A stretch of 64,000 nt of DNA, from assembly GCA_046726235.1 (NCBI GenBank), contig JBKPAD010000001.1:372001-436000 (forward strand). Direction: 5' to 3'. A model generated the notes under the pieces. That model made no database searches, was not told the DNA's origin, and saw only the letters and a list, made by a program, of their open reading frames with translations. Below are positions 24,736 to 33,877 of the stretch, one piece after another. A program made the translations under genes and the position numbers. Position 1 is the stretch's first letter; each line of letters begins with the position of its first letter. Source of the stretch: Nitricoxidireducens sp046726235 (GTDB lineage: Bacteria > Pseudomonadota > Gammaproteobacteria > Burkholderiales > Rhodocyclaceae).

Positions 24736-26367
24736 ATGCCACCGCCCGTCGAATTCCACGAAGACGAGAAGCGCCAGCTGGTGCTCGACTACCAGCCCGA
24801 CGCTGCTGACGCGCTGCCGGACGGCCCCGCGCTGACGGCGCTCGCCGGCACGGCGGGCTTCGGTGCACTCCAGCTCGATGCGCTGGCGCTTTCCGGTGCC
24901 GCGAAGAACATCGCGGCTGGCAAGCCGTTCTCGACGGTCGTCGGGCGCCGCACCGATGCCCGCTACAAGGTCGACCTTGCGGTCGACAAGATGTCGGCAA
25001 CCCTGACGGTGAGCGCCGCGCACGGCGGCACCGAGGCAAGCCTCGACGACGCGCGTGCCGCCCTGTCGGCGAAGGGCGTCGCCTTCGGCCTCGACGAGGA
25101 CGCCGTCGCCAGGGCGCTGGCCGCGCCCGGAACGGGCATCGTCGTCGCGCACGGACAGGCGCCCCAGGCCGGCACCGACGGCTGGCTGGAGACGCTGATC
25201 CACACCGAAGAGACGCACGGCCCGCATGAAGACGCGAAAGGCCAGGTCGACTTCCGCGACCTCGGCATGGTGCGCTCGGTCGACGCCGGCGCGCCGCTGA
25301 TGCGCCGCCATCCGCCGCAGCCCGGCGTGCCGGGCCGCACCGTGACGGGCAGCGACGTGTCGGTGGCGAAGCCCAAGGACGTCCGGTTGCCCGCGGGTCA
25401 GGGCGCGGGCGTCGCGGCCGACGATCCCGACCTGCTGGTGGCGCAGGTCGCCGGACATCCGGTGATCCGCCGCGACGTCGTGCGCGTCGACCCGAAGCTC
25501 GAGCTGCAGAACGTCGACCTCGCGACCGGCAACATCGATTTCGCCGGCACCGTCGAGGTCAAGGGCGACGTCCAGAGCGGCATGAAGATCAGGGCGAGCG
25601 GCGACGTGATCATCCACGGCGTCCTCGAATCGGCGGAGGTCGAGGCCGGCAACGACGTCGTCGTCCTCGGCGGCATCGTCGGGCAGATGCCCGTGACGGC
25701 GGTCAAGGACGCGGCCGAGCGCAAGGCCGCGGGCGCGCATGTCCATGCGCACGCCACCGTGCGCGCGCGCCACGTCAAGAACGCCGTGATCCTGGCCGAG
25801 CAGTCGGTGTTCATCGACGAGGTCGCCGTGCAGTGCGACATCACGGCGATCGACCAGGTCGTGATCGGCAAGGAGGGCGGCCGCAAGGGTCACGTGCTCG
25901 GCGGCATCGTGCGCGCCACCAAGGGCATCGTCGCCGAATGCCTCGGCGGGCCGGGCACCGGCGAGACGCGTCTGCTGATCGGCGTCAATCCGCTGACGCA
26001 GCAGGCGCTCGACGCCATGAAGGCCGCGATCGCCGCGAAAACCAAGGAACGCGACGACCTCGAGAAGCTCGTCAAGCTGCTGCAGAACCGGACCGACCGG
26101 CGCGACATGCTGGAGAAGGCGCGGCACACGCTGGAGCACACGCTGTACGAGCTCGAATCGGTGACGGCCGACGCGCAGGCGCTCGAGGGCGAACTGAAGG
26201 AGGCGGAGAGCGCGACGGTCGTCGTCAAGCACGCGGTCTTCCCGGGCGTCGTCATCGGCATCGGCAGGAAGTTCCGGCGCATTTCCGACCAGCGCGGTCC
26301 CGGAACCTTCCGGCTGGCGACCGAGACGGTCGCGGGCAAGGAGGACGTCGTTATCGCCTACGAGTAG
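24736..26367 (+). CDS. FapA (DUF342) family protein
   Basis: A 543-residue protein matching the FapA/DUF342 family: an N-terminal helical part, a central repetitive glycine/valine beta region (about residues 250-400; segments such as NIDFAGTVEVKGDV, GSGD-like turns and VVLGGIVGQ) and a C-terminal coiled coil (about residues 430-495). Family members are linked to flagellar assembly and polar landmark functions but are poorly characterised. It is the only plus-strand gene between 23.2 and 32.8 kb, wedged between lnt and corC. Confidence 0.85.
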   Translation: MPPPVEFHEDEKRQLVLDYQPDAADALPDGPALTALAGTAGFGALQLDALALSGAAKNIAAGKPFSTVVGRRTDARYKVDLAVDKMSATLTVSAAHGGTEASLDDARAALSAKGVAFGLDEDAVARALAAPGTGIVVAHGQAPQAGTDGWLETLIHTEETHGPHEDAKGQVDFRDLGMVRSVDAGAPLMRRHPPQPGVPGRTVTGSDVSVAKPKDVRLPAGQGAGVAADDPDLLVAQVAGHPVIRRDVVRVDPKLELQNVDLATGNIDFAGTVEVKGDVQSGMKIRASGDVIIHGVLESAEVEAGNDVVVLGGIVGQMPVTAVKDAAERKAAGAHVHAHATVRARHVKNAVILAEQSVFIDEVAVQCDITAIDQVVIGKEGGRKGHVLGGIVRATKGIVAECLGGPGTGETRLLIGVNPLTQQALDAMKAAIAAKTKERDDLEKLVKLLQNRTDRRDMLEKARHTLEHTLYELESVTADAQALEGELKEAESATVVVKHAVFPGVVIGIGRKFRRISDQRGPGTFRLATETVAGKEDVVIAYE

Positions 26368-26370
26368 GCG

Positions 26371-27210
26371 TTACGCGGCGGGCAGCTCAAGACCGCGCTG
26401 GCGGTCGATCAGCAAGGTATGCACGCGCCGGCTGTCGGCGCGAAGGACGTGGACGCGCAGGTTGCCGACCTGCACGATCTCGTTGCGCTTGGGCAGGCGG
26501 CCGAGGCGCTTGATGACGAGGCCGCCGACGGTGTCGCATTCCTCGTCGGAGAAATCGGTGCCGAAGGCCTCGTTGAAGTCGGCGATCTCGGTCGTCGCCT
26601 TGACGCGATAGCGCCCGGCGTTGTCGAGCACGATGTTGTCGGCGGCCTCGTCGAAGTCGTACTCGTCCTCGATGTCGCCGACGATCTGCTCCAGCACGTC
26701 CTCGATGGTCACCAGACCGGCGACGCCGCCGTATTCGTCGACGACGATCGCCATGTGGTTGCGCGAGGCGCGGAACTCGCGCAGCAGCACGTTGAGCCGC
26801 TTCGACTCGGGCACGAACACCGCGGGCCGCAGCGTGTCGCGCAGGTCGGGTTCCTTGCCGGCGAAGTAGCGCAGCAGTTCCTTGGCCAGCAGGATGCCGA
26901 TGACGTCGTCGCGGTTCTCGTCGATCACCGGGAAGCGCGAGTGCGCGGCTTCGATGACGGTCTCGACGATCTTCTCGGGCGCCTCGGCGATGTCGATGAC
27001 GTCCATCTGGGCGCGCGGCACCATGATGTCGCGCACCTGCATGTCGGAGACCTGCAGCGCGCCCTCGATGATCGAGAGCGCGTCGGAGTCCAGCAGGTTG
27101 CGCTCGAAGGCGCCGCGCAGCAGCGTGAGCAGCTGTTCGCGGTCCTCGGGCTCGCGCATCAGCAGCGCGGACATGCGTTCGAGCAACGACGGTTTACTGT
27201 CTGGGTCCAT
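26371..27210 (-). CDS. corC: CorC/HlyC family protein with tandem CBS domains
   Basis: A 279-residue soluble protein with two CBS domains (about residues 65-190, beginning at RDIMVPRAQMDVID, with DEYGGVAGLVTIEDVLEQIVGDIEDE at the end of the second) and a C-terminal CorC_HlyC domain (residues 200-275). It is linked to Mg/Co homeostasis. It follows ybeY after two bases, within the miaB-ybeZ-ybeY-corC operon. Confidence 0.95.
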   Translation of the reverse strand: MDPDSKPSLLERMSALLMREPEDREQLLTLLRGAFERNLLDSDALSIIEGALQVSDMQVRDIMVPRAQMDVIDIAEAPEKIVETVIEAAHSRFPVIDENRDDVIGILLAKELLRYFAGKEPDLRDTLRPAVFVPESKRLNVLLREFRASRNHMAIVVDEYGGVAGLVTIEDVLEQIVGDIEDEYDFDEAADNIVLDNAGRYRVKATTEIADFNEAFGTDFSDEECDTVGGLVIKRLGRLPKRNEIVQVGNLRVHVLRADSRRVHTLLIDRQRGLELPAA

Positions 27211-27212
27211 AT

Positions 27213-27656
27213 TCAGTACGGATCAGGGTAGCCGAGGCGGGCGAGGATTTCGCGCTCCTTCGCTTCCATGCGCGCGGCGTCTCCCGCGCCGGTCTCATGG
27301 TCATGCCCCTGCAAATGCAGCATACCATGCACGATCAGGTGGGCGAAGTGCGCCTCCGCCGGCTTGCCTTGCTGCGCGGCCTCCTTGAGCACCACCGGCA
27401 GGCAGAGCGCGAGGTCGCCCATGACGACCGGCTCGGTCTCGTACACGAAGGACAGCACGTTGGTGGCGTAATCCTTGTGCCGCCACTCCCGATTCAGCAT
27501 GCGGCCTTCCTCGGCGTCGACGAAGCGCACCGTGACTTCGGCCGGGACGTCGCAGGCGGCGCGCACGCAGCGGCGCACGAAAGGGCGCGACGGCAACGCG
27601 TCGTCCTTGACGCCGTACTGGACGGCCAGCGAGAGTTCAGGCGCCTTGCGCGGCAT
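27213..27656 (-). CDS. ybeY: Endoribonuclease YbeY (rRNA maturation factor)
   Basis: A 147-residue zinc-dependent endoribonuclease acting in 16S rRNA 3'-end maturation and ribosome quality control. The metal motif HGMLHLQGHDH (three His) is intact, and LNREWRHKDYATNVLSF is the family signature. The start at 27656 is chosen from the conserved length. Confidence 0.95.
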   Translation of the reverse strand: MPRKAPELSLAVQYGVKDDALPSRPFVRRCVRAACDVPAEVTVRFVDAEEGRMLNREWRHKDYATNVLSFVYETEPVVMGDLALCLPVVLKEAAQQGKPAEAHFAHLIVHGMLHLQGHDHETGAGDAARMEAKEREILARLGYPDPY

Positions 27657-27660
27657 TCTG

Positions 27661-28653
27661 TTAGTTCCGGCTAACGCCGGCGTCGCCGGCATTAGCCTGC
27701 TCTGAAACTGCGTTTTCGTAGGCGGCGACGATGCGCGCGACCAGCGGGTGGCGCACGACGTCGGAGGAATCGAAGTCGGTGAAGGCGAGGCCGCGCACGT
27801 CGGCAAGTATCCGCCGCGCTTCGATGAGGCCGGACTTCTGGCCCTTCGGCAGGTCCATCTGGGTGACGTCGCCGGTGACGACGGCCTTGGCGCCGATGCC
27901 GATGCGCGTCAGGAACATCTTCATCTGCTCGGGCGTGGTGTTCTGCGCTTCGTCGAGGATGATGAAGGCGTGGTTCAGCGTGCGCCCGCGCATGTAGGCG
28001 AGCGGCGCGACCTCGATCGCCTGCTTCTCGAACATGCGCGCCACCTTGTCGAAGCCCATCAGGTCGTAGAGCGCGTCGTAGAGCGGGCGGAGATACGGAT
28101 CGACCTTCTGCGCCAGGTCGCCGGGCAGGAAGCCGAGGCGCTCGCCGGCTTCGACGGCGGGGCGCGTCAGCACGATGCGCTGCACCTGGTCGCGCTCGAA
28201 GGCGTCGACGGCCGAGGCGACGGCGAGATAGGTCTTGCCGGTGCCGGCCGGGCCGATGCCGAAGGTGATGTCGTGTTCCTGGATCTGGCGCAGGTACTTG
28301 ACCTGGTTCGGCGTGCGGCCGTGCAGGTCCGTCTTGCGCGTCAGCAGGCCGGCGGCCGGGTGCACGGCCTGGCCGCGGTTGCGCAGCTCGACGAGGCCGA
28401 GCTGGATGTCGTCGATCGACAGCGGCGTCTTCGCGAGGTCGTAGAAGTGGTGCAGCGCATGGCCCGCGAGCCGCGCCTGCTCGGCGTCGCCGGCAACGCG
28501 GCAGCGCTCGCCGCGGCGCGCGATGGTGACGTCGTAGGCGGTCTCGATCTGGCGGATGTTCTCGTCGAGCGGGCCGCAGAGGTTCGCCAGCCGCTCGTTG
28601 TCGAGCGGATGCAGGACGACTTCATGCGCCTTGGCGCGCTGGGCCGGTGTCAT
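27661..28653 (-). CDS. ybeZ: PhoH-like ATPase YbeZ
   Basis: A 330-residue PhoH-family ATPase, partner of YbeY. It has an N-terminal KH-like part (residues 1-95) and the PhoH domain with Walker A (FGIGPAGTGKTYLA) and Walker B (AFIILDEAQNTTPEQ). It overlaps miaB by four bases and ends five bases before ybeY. Confidence 0.95.
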   Translation of the reverse strand: MTPAQRAKAHEVVLHPLDNERLANLCGPLDENIRQIETAYDVTIARRGERCRVAGDAEQARLAGHALHHFYDLAKTPLSIDDIQLGLVELRNRGQAVHPAAGLLTRKTDLHGRTPNQVKYLRQIQEHDITFGIGPAGTGKTYLAVASAVDAFERDQVQRIVLTRPAVEAGERLGFLPGDLAQKVDPYLRPLYDALYDLMGFDKVARMFEKQAIEVAPLAYMRGRTLNHAFIILDEAQNTTPEQMKMFLTRIGIGAKAVVTGDVTQMDLPKGQKSGLIEARRILADVRGLAFTDFDSSDVVRHPLVARIVAAYENAVSEQANAGDAGVSRN

Positions 28654-29984
28654 GTTTCCCTCGTCGCGACTTCGCCGCGCAGGCTGTGCGGCAGCGCGGC
28701 GGTGATGCGCACGTCGACGAAGCGCCCGATCAGGCGCGCCTGGCCGGGGAAGTTGACGATGCGGTTGTTGTCGGTGCGGCCGGACAGTTCGCTCGCGTCC
28801 TTCTTCGCATGGCCTTCGACGAGCACGCGCTGGACGGTGCCGACCATCGCCTGCGAGACCTTCTGCGCGTTCTCCTCGATGCGCTTCTGCAGGCGCATCA
28901 GGCGCTCGGTCTTCAGCGCGGCCGGCGTGTCGTCGGCCATCTCGGCGGCCGGCGTGCCGGGACGCGGGCTGAAGATGAACGAGAAGCTGGCGTCGAACTC
29001 GAGCTCGTCGATCAGCTTCATCGTCTTCTCGAAGTCCTCGGCGGTCTCGCCGGGGAAGCCGACGATGAAGTCGGTCGACAGCGAGATGTCGGGGCGCGCC
29101 GCGCGCAGCTTGCGCACGATCGACTTGTACTCGAGCACGGTGTAGCCGCGCTTCATCGCCGCCAGGATGCGGTCCGAGCCGGCCTGCACCGGCAGGTGCA
29201 GGTGGGAGACGAGCTTCGGCACCTTGCTGTAGACGTCGAACATGCGCTGCGTCATCTCGCAGGGATGCGAGGTCGTGTAGCGGATGCGCTCGATGCCCGG
29301 CATGTCGGCGATGGTCTCGATCAGGAAGGCGAGGTCGGCCTCGCCGCCGTCTCCGAGCTTGCCGCGATAGGCATTGACATTCTGCCCCAGCAGCGTGACT
29401 TCGCACACGCCCTGCGCCGTCAGGGCGGCGACTTCGGCGAGCACGTCCTCCAGCGGGCGCGAGACTTCGTCGCCGCGCGTGAAGGGCACGATGCAGTAGG
29501 TGCAGAACTTCGAGCAGCCTTCCATCACCGAGACGAAGGCCGAGGTGCCCTCGACCTTGGCCTGCGGCATGGCGTCGAACTTCTCGATCTCCGGGAAGGA
29601 GACGTCGACCTGCGCGCGGCCGGTCTCGCGCTGCGCCGCCAGCAGTTGCGGCAGCCGGTGCAGCGTCTGCGGGCCGAAGACGATGTCGACGTAGGGCGCG
29701 CGCGCGACGATCGCCTCGCCCTCCTGGCTGGCGACGCAGCCGCCGACGCCGATGACCAAGCCGGGCTTCGACTGCTTGAGGTGCTTGATGCGGCCGAGGT
29801 CGTGGAACACCTTCTCCTGCGCCTTCTCGCGCACCGAGCAGGTGTTGAACAGGATGATGTCGGCCTCTTCCGGATCGTCGGTCTTCACCGTGCCCTCGCC
29901 GGCGGCGAGGACGTCGATCATCTTGTCGGAATCGTATTCGTTCATCTGGCACCCGAAGGTGCGGATGAACACTTTCTTCGGCAT
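28650..29984 (-). CDS. miaB: tRNA-2-methylthio-N6-dimethylallyladenosine synthase
   Basis: A 444-residue radical-SAM methylthiotransferase modifying A37 of tRNAs. It shows the UPF0004 domain (FIRTFGCQMNEYDSD), the radical-SAM CX3CX2C motif (GCSKFCTYCIVPFTRG) and a C-terminal TRAM domain. First gene of the miaB-ybeZ-ybeY-corC operon. Confidence 0.97.
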   Translation of the reverse strand: MPKKVFIRTFGCQMNEYDSDKMIDVLAAGEGTVKTDDPEEADIILFNTCSVREKAQEKVFHDLGRIKHLKQSKPGLVIGVGGCVASQEGEAIVARAPYVDIVFGPQTLHRLPQLLAAQRETGRAQVDVSFPEIEKFDAMPQAKVEGTSAFVSVMEGCSKFCTYCIVPFTRGDEVSRPLEDVLAEVAALTAQGVCEVTLLGQNVNAYRGKLGDGGEADLAFLIETIADMPGIERIRYTTSHPCEMTQRMFDVYSKVPKLVSHLHLPVQAGSDRILAAMKRGYTVLEYKSIVRKLRAARPDISLSTDFIVGFPGETAEDFEKTMKLIDELEFDASFSFIFSPRPGTPAAEMADDTPAALKTERLMRLQKRIEENAQKVSQAMVGTVQRVLVEGHAKKDASELSGRTDNNRIVNFPGQARLIGRFVDVRITAALPHSLRGEVATRET

Positions 29985-29992
29985 AGGGACTC

Positions 29993-30349
29993 TCAGCGCT
30001 CGGCGGCGACCAGCTCGGCGGGGGTAAGTATCCAGACGCGCCAGACGGCGCCGGTTGATTCGGTCTGGTAGCGCACGCGGACCGGCCGCTGCACGGTGGT
30101 CGGCATGATGATGAAGTTCTGTTCGTTGCGGAACTGCACGCCCGGCGCCATCGGCAGGGTGCGGCCGTCGATCTCGACGGTGTTCATCGCCGTCGGCGGC
30201 ATCATGTCGCCGACCATCGACGTGGCGGGCAGCGTGCGGATGATGCCGACGGCCGGGCCCGGCGGCGGCAACGGCGGCGCCGTCGCCTGATCGATGGCGG
30301 ACTCGATGATGCTGCCGATGATGGCCGGAATCAGGGAGTTGACGGGCAT
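29993..30349 (-). CDS. Hypothetical protein
   Basis: A 118-residue protein without clear signal peptide; the N-terminus is mildly hydrophobic, followed by a Pro-rich linker (PPLPPPGP) and a beta-rich C-terminal half (VEIDGRTLPMAPGVQFRN, VRVRYQTES, VWRVWIL). It ends eight bases before miaB on the same strand. I do not recognise the family. Confidence 0.6.
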   Translation of the reverse strand: MPVNSLIPAIIGSIIESAIDQATAPPLPPPGPAVGIIRTLPATSMVGDMMPPTAMNTVEIDGRTLPMAPGVQFRNEQNFIIMPTTVQRPVRVRYQTESTGAVWRVWILTPAELVAAER

Positions 30350-30391
30350 GGAGGGATTATAGACTTCGCGCCGGATGCTGCGGCCGGGTGG

Positions 30392-31546
30392 TCAAGGCTT
30401 GCGGTGGCTGCCGGCGACGATGACGAACTCGTAGAGCCGGCACTCGAGCGGGCCGTTGAACAGCGGCGTCTTCTTCGATGGCTTGAGGCCGATCAGCTTC
30501 GGCAGCTGCGTGTCGGCCGACAGCAGGTAGCAGCGCCAGCCGGCGAAGCGCTTCTTGAGCGCGTCGCCGAGTCGGGGGTAGAAGGCGGCCAGTTCCTCGC
30601 CGCTCGCCAGCCGCTCGCCGTAGGGCGGGTTGGCGACCAGGATGCCCTCGGGAGCGGGCGGCGTGCGTTCGAGCACGTCGGCGCGCTCCAGCGTCACCAG
30701 GTCGTCGAGCCCGGCGTGGGCGAGGTTCTGGCGCGCGCGGGCGACGGCGTCGGCGGCGAGGTCAGAACCCCAGATCGGCAGGGGCGCCGCCTCGCGCCGG
30801 CGCTGGGCCACCTCGGTCTGCAATCGGCGCCACAGCGCGGCGTCGAAGTTCGCCAGCCGCTCGAAGCCGAAGTCGCCGGGATCGCGCGACAGCCCCGGCG
30901 CGTCGTCCAGCGCCATCTGCGCCGCCTCGATCAGGAAGGTGCCGCTGCCGCACATCGGGTCGAGCAGCGGCACGCCGGGCTGCCAGCCGGCCAGCTTGAG
31001 GATGCCGGCGGCGAGGTTCTCCTTCAGCGGCGCGCCGACCTTGGCGATCTTGTGACCGCGCTGGTAGAGCGGCTCGCCCGAGGTGTCGACGTAGAGCGTC
31101 GCCTCGTCGGCGGTCAGGAACAGGTGCACGCGCACGTCGGGGTTGCGCGTGTCGACCGTCGGCCGGCGTCCGCAGGCGTCGCGGAAGCGATCGCAGATCG
31201 CGTCCTTGACGCGCAGCGTGACGAACTCGAGGCTCTTCAGCGGCGAGCGCTGCGCCGTCACATAAACACGCAACGTGGCGTCGACGCCGAACAGCTTGGG
31301 CCAGTCGACGCCGAGCGCGAGTTCGTACACATCGTTCTCGTTGCCGTAGTCGCCGCGCGCGCGGCGCCAAAGGATGCGCGTCGCCAGGCGCGATTCGAGG
31401 TTGGCGCGGTAGCAGGTTTCCCAGCTGCCGGCGAAGCCGACTCCGCCGGGGATCGCCTTCGCGTCGGCGGCGCCGGCGGCCGCCAGTTCTTCCGCCAGCA
31501 GCGCCTCGAGGCCGCGCGGGCAAGGGGCGAAGAAGTGCTGGCTCAA
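30392..31546 (-). CDS. THUMP-domain class I SAM-dependent RNA methyltransferase (RlmL-like)
   Basis: A 384-residue protein with an N-terminal ferredoxin-like/THUMP part (residues 1-155) and a methyltransferase domain carrying motif I (DPMCGSGTFLIEAA) and the amino-methyltransferase motif NPPYGERL. This matches the N-terminal half of E. coli RlmKL, which makes m2G2445 in 23S rRNA. The start seems to be TTG at 31546, overlapping the hemJ stop codon by three bases; the next usable start would truncate the THUMP part. Confidence 0.88.
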   Translation of the reverse strand: MSQHFFAPCPRGLEALLAEELAAAGAADAKAIPGGVGFAGSWETCYRANLESRLATRILWRRARGDYGNENDVYELALGVDWPKLFGVDATLRVYVTAQRSPLKSLEFVTLRVKDAICDRFRDACGRRPTVDTRNPDVRVHLFLTADEATLYVDTSGEPLYQRGHKIAKVGAPLKENLAAGILKLAGWQPGVPLLDPMCGSGTFLIEAAQMALDDAPGLSRDPGDFGFERLANFDAALWRRLQTEVAQRRREAAPLPIWGSDLAADAVARARQNLAHAGLDDLVTLERADVLERTPPAPEGILVANPPYGERLASGEELAAFYPRLGDALKKRFAGWRCYLLSADTQLPKLIGLKPSKKTPLFNGPLECRLYEFVIVAGSHRKP

Positions 31547-31959
31547 AATGGTTTCACCACGGCGAGGATCACGATCGTCAGCAGCAGCAGCACCGGCATC
31601 TCGTTGAAGACGCGGTACCAGACGTGGGAGCGCGTGTTGCGGCCGGCGACGAAGTCCTTCAGCACGCGGCCGCAGTAGAAGTGGTAGCCGAGCAGCACGC
31701 CGACCAGCGCCGTCTTCACGTGCAGCCAGCCGCCCGCGAAGCCGAAGCCGAACCACAACCAGAGGCCGAAGACCACGGCGAGCAGGCCGATCGGCGTGAC
31801 GAACTTGTAGAGCTTCTTCGCCATCAGCAGCAGGCGCTCGCGCTCGGCGGCGCCGTCGGCCGGCACCATGGCGAGATTCACGAAAATCCGCGGCAGGTAG
31901 AACAGGCCGGCGAACCAGGAAACGACGAAGAAGATGTGGAAGCTCTTCACCCAAAGCAT
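31543..31959 (-). CDS. hemJ: Protoporphyrinogen oxidase HemJ (CopD-like family)
   Basis: A 138-residue inner-membrane protein with four helices and the family N-terminus (WVKSFHIFFVVSWFAGLFYLP), including the conserved His8. HemJ oxidises protoporphyrinogen IX in heme biosynthesis in many proteobacteria lacking HemG/HemY. It supplies heme needed by the many cytochromes encoded nearby, though it is in an unrelated operon. Confidence 0.9.
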   Translation of the reverse strand: MLWVKSFHIFFVVSWFAGLFYLPRIFVNLAMVPADGAAERERLLLMAKKLYKFVTPIGLLAVVFGLWLWFGFGFAGGWLHVKTALVGVLLGYHFYCGRVLKDFVAGRNTRSHVWYRVFNEMPVLLLLTIVILAVVKPF

Positions 31960-31960
31960 G

Positions 31961-32839
31961 TCAGGCGGTCCCTCGGTGGGCGAGCGCGGCGGCGATGCCG
32001 GCGTCGACGGTCGGATAGCGCAGCGCGAGCTTCAACTCTTGATGCAGGCGCGTGTTGTCGAGTCGGCGCGACTCGCTCATGAAGGAGAGCGTCAGCGGCG
32101 TCAGGTGCTTCTCGACCTCGGCGCGCGCCATGCGCGGCGCACGTGGCAGGCCGAAGGCGTCGGCGAGCTTGTCATACCACTCGCCCATGCGCAGCGCGGA
32201 GTCGTCGCTGGCGTGATAGGCGCGGTTCGGGCAGCCGCGGCGCAGCGCCGCAAGGCAGGCGCGGCCGAGGTCCTCGGCGTGGATGTGATTGGTATGCACG
32301 TCCTCGTCGGCGTTGAGCACCGGGTCGCCGCGGCGCAGGCGCTCGAGCGGCAGGCGGTCGGCGGCGTAGATGCCGGGTGCGCGCAGGATGGCGACGCGGC
32401 AGCCCGAGTCGCGGCCGAAGCGTCGCAACTGGCGCTCGGCGTCGGCGCGCCGGCGTGCGCGCGCGGTGCGCGGCTGCAAGGGCCGCGTCTCGCTGACGCG
32501 CTCGCCGCGGCAGTCGCCATAGACGCCGCTGGTCCCGATGTAGACGAGGGTGCGTGGTAGACTCCGCGCCTGCCGCAGGGCCGCTATCAGGCGCCGCGTG
32601 CGCAGGTCGACGTCGCCGGATTCGGACGGCGGCGCACTGTGCAGCACGGCGTGAGCGAGTCCTACCAGCCGCCCCAGCGTCGCGGCGCGGTCGAGATCGC
32701 CGCGGATCTGCAGCACGCCGAGCGCACGCAGCGAGTCGTCGGGTTCGCGCACCAGCGCAAAGACATGCCAGCGGCGGACGAGCTCGGGAAGCACCCGGCG
32801 CACGACGTCGCCGCAGCCGATTATCAGCAATCTACGCAT
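31961..32839 (-). CDS. NAD(P)-dependent epimerase/dehydratase family protein
   Basis: A 292-residue SDR-fold protein: N-terminal dinucleotide-binding region in variant form (LLIIGCGDVVRRVL) and a YIGTSGVYGD segment giving the Ser/Tyr catalytic region. It resembles the YeeZ-type short epimerases found widely in proteobacteria. Substrate unknown. Its start is 14 bases from the divergent reductase gene at 32854. Confidence 0.8.
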   Translation of the reverse strand: MRRLLIIGCGDVVRRVLPELVRRWHVFALVREPDDSLRALGVLQIRGDLDRAATLGRLVGLAHAVLHSAPPSESGDVDLRTRRLIAALRQARSLPRTLVYIGTSGVYGDCRGERVSETRPLQPRTARARRRADAERQLRRFGRDSGCRVAILRAPGIYAADRLPLERLRRGDPVLNADEDVHTNHIHAEDLGRACLAALRRGCPNRAYHASDDSALRMGEWYDKLADAFGLPRAPRMARAEVEKHLTPLTLSFMSESRRLDNTRLHQELKLALRYPTVDAGIAAALAHRGTA

Positions 32840-32853
32840 CGGACGATTATCGC

Positions 32854-33864
32854 ATGGCCTTCAAAGTCACCCTCCGGCCCAGCGGCCACGCCTTCGCGGC
32901 GCCCGCCGGGTCCACGCTGCTGGAATCCGCGCTCGAAGGCGGCGTGCATGTGCCCTACGGCTGCCGCAACGGCGCCTGCGGCGCCTGCAAGGGGAAGGTC
33001 GTCGAAGGCCGGGTCGACCACGGCGGCGCGCAGGACCATGCGCTGACGCCGGAAGAACGCGCTGCCGGCTTCACCCTGCTGTGCTGCGCCAAGCCTCAGT
33101 CCGACCTCGCCATCGAGTGCCGCGAGGCGAGGGCCGAAAGCGACGTGCCGGTGAAAACGCTGCCGGCGCGCGTGCAGGTGCTGGAGCGCGTGGCTCCCGA
33201 CGTCATGGTCATGAAGCTCAAGCTGCCGGCGAACGAGCGCCTGCAGTTCCTCGCCGGACAGTACGTCGAGTTCCTGCTCGCCGACGGCAAGCGCCGCGCC
33301 TACTCGATCGCCAACGCGCCGCAGGACGACGAGTTGCTCGAACTGCACGTCCGCCTGGTGCCCGGCGGCAGCTTCACCGAGCACGTCTTCGGCGCCATGA
33401 AGGAACGCGACATCGTGCGCATCGAGGGCCCGCACGGCAGCTTCGGCCTGCAGGAGCTGTCGACCAAGCCGGTGGTCCTGCTGGCCGGCGGCACCGGCTT
33501 CGCGCCGATCAAGTCCATCGTCGAATTCACCATCCACCACCGCATCGAGCGGCCGCTGACCTTCTACTGGGGCTCGCGCGACCGCGCCGGGCTCTACTCG
33601 GCGCTGCCCGAGGAGTGGGCAGCGCGGCTGCCGCACTTCGGCTACGTGCCGGTGCTGTCCGAGCCCGCGCCTGCCGATGCCTGGAGCGGCCGCACCGGGT
33701 TCGTCCATCAGGCCGTGCTCGACGACATCGCCGACCTCTCCGGTTACCAGGTCTACGCCTGCGGCGCGCCGGCGATGATCGAGGCGGCGAAGCGCGACTT
33801 CTGCGCACGCGGCCTGCCCGCGGAAGAGTTCCACGCCGACGCCTTCACCTGGGCGCCGCGCTGA
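32854..33864 (+). CDS. 2Fe-2S ferredoxin/FAD/NAD(P) oxidoreductase (CDP-6-deoxy-L-threo-D-glycero-4-hexulose-3-dehydrase reductase-like)
   Basis: A 336-residue flavoprotein in three parts: plant-type ferredoxin domain (residues 1-90; CRNGACGACKG plus a later Cys in LLCCAKP), FAD-binding barrel (RAYSIANAP) and NAD(P) domain (LAGGTGFAPIKS, YACGAPAMIEAA). The arrangement is shared by AscD/DdhD-type reductases and by many oxygenase reductases; the commonest annotation is the CDP-glucoseen reductase name, but no deoxysugar genes are nearby, so the partner is unknown. The start at 32854 gives a complete ferredoxin domain. Confidence 0.85.
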   Translation: MAFKVTLRPSGHAFAAPAGSTLLESALEGGVHVPYGCRNGACGACKGKVVEGRVDHGGAQDHALTPEERAAGFTLLCCAKPQSDLAIECREARAESDVPVKTLPARVQVLERVAPDVMVMKLKLPANERLQFLAGQYVEFLLADGKRRAYSIANAPQDDELLELHVRLVPGGSFTEHVFGAMKERDIVRIEGPHGSFGLQELSTKPVVLLAGGTGFAPIKSIVEFTIHHRIERPLTFYWGSRDRAGLYSALPEEWAARLPHFGYVPVLSEPAPADAWSGRTGFVHQAVLDDIADLSGYQVYACGAPAMIEAAKRDFCARGLPAEEFHADAFTWAPR

Positions 33865-33877
33865 CGGACATGCCCCG

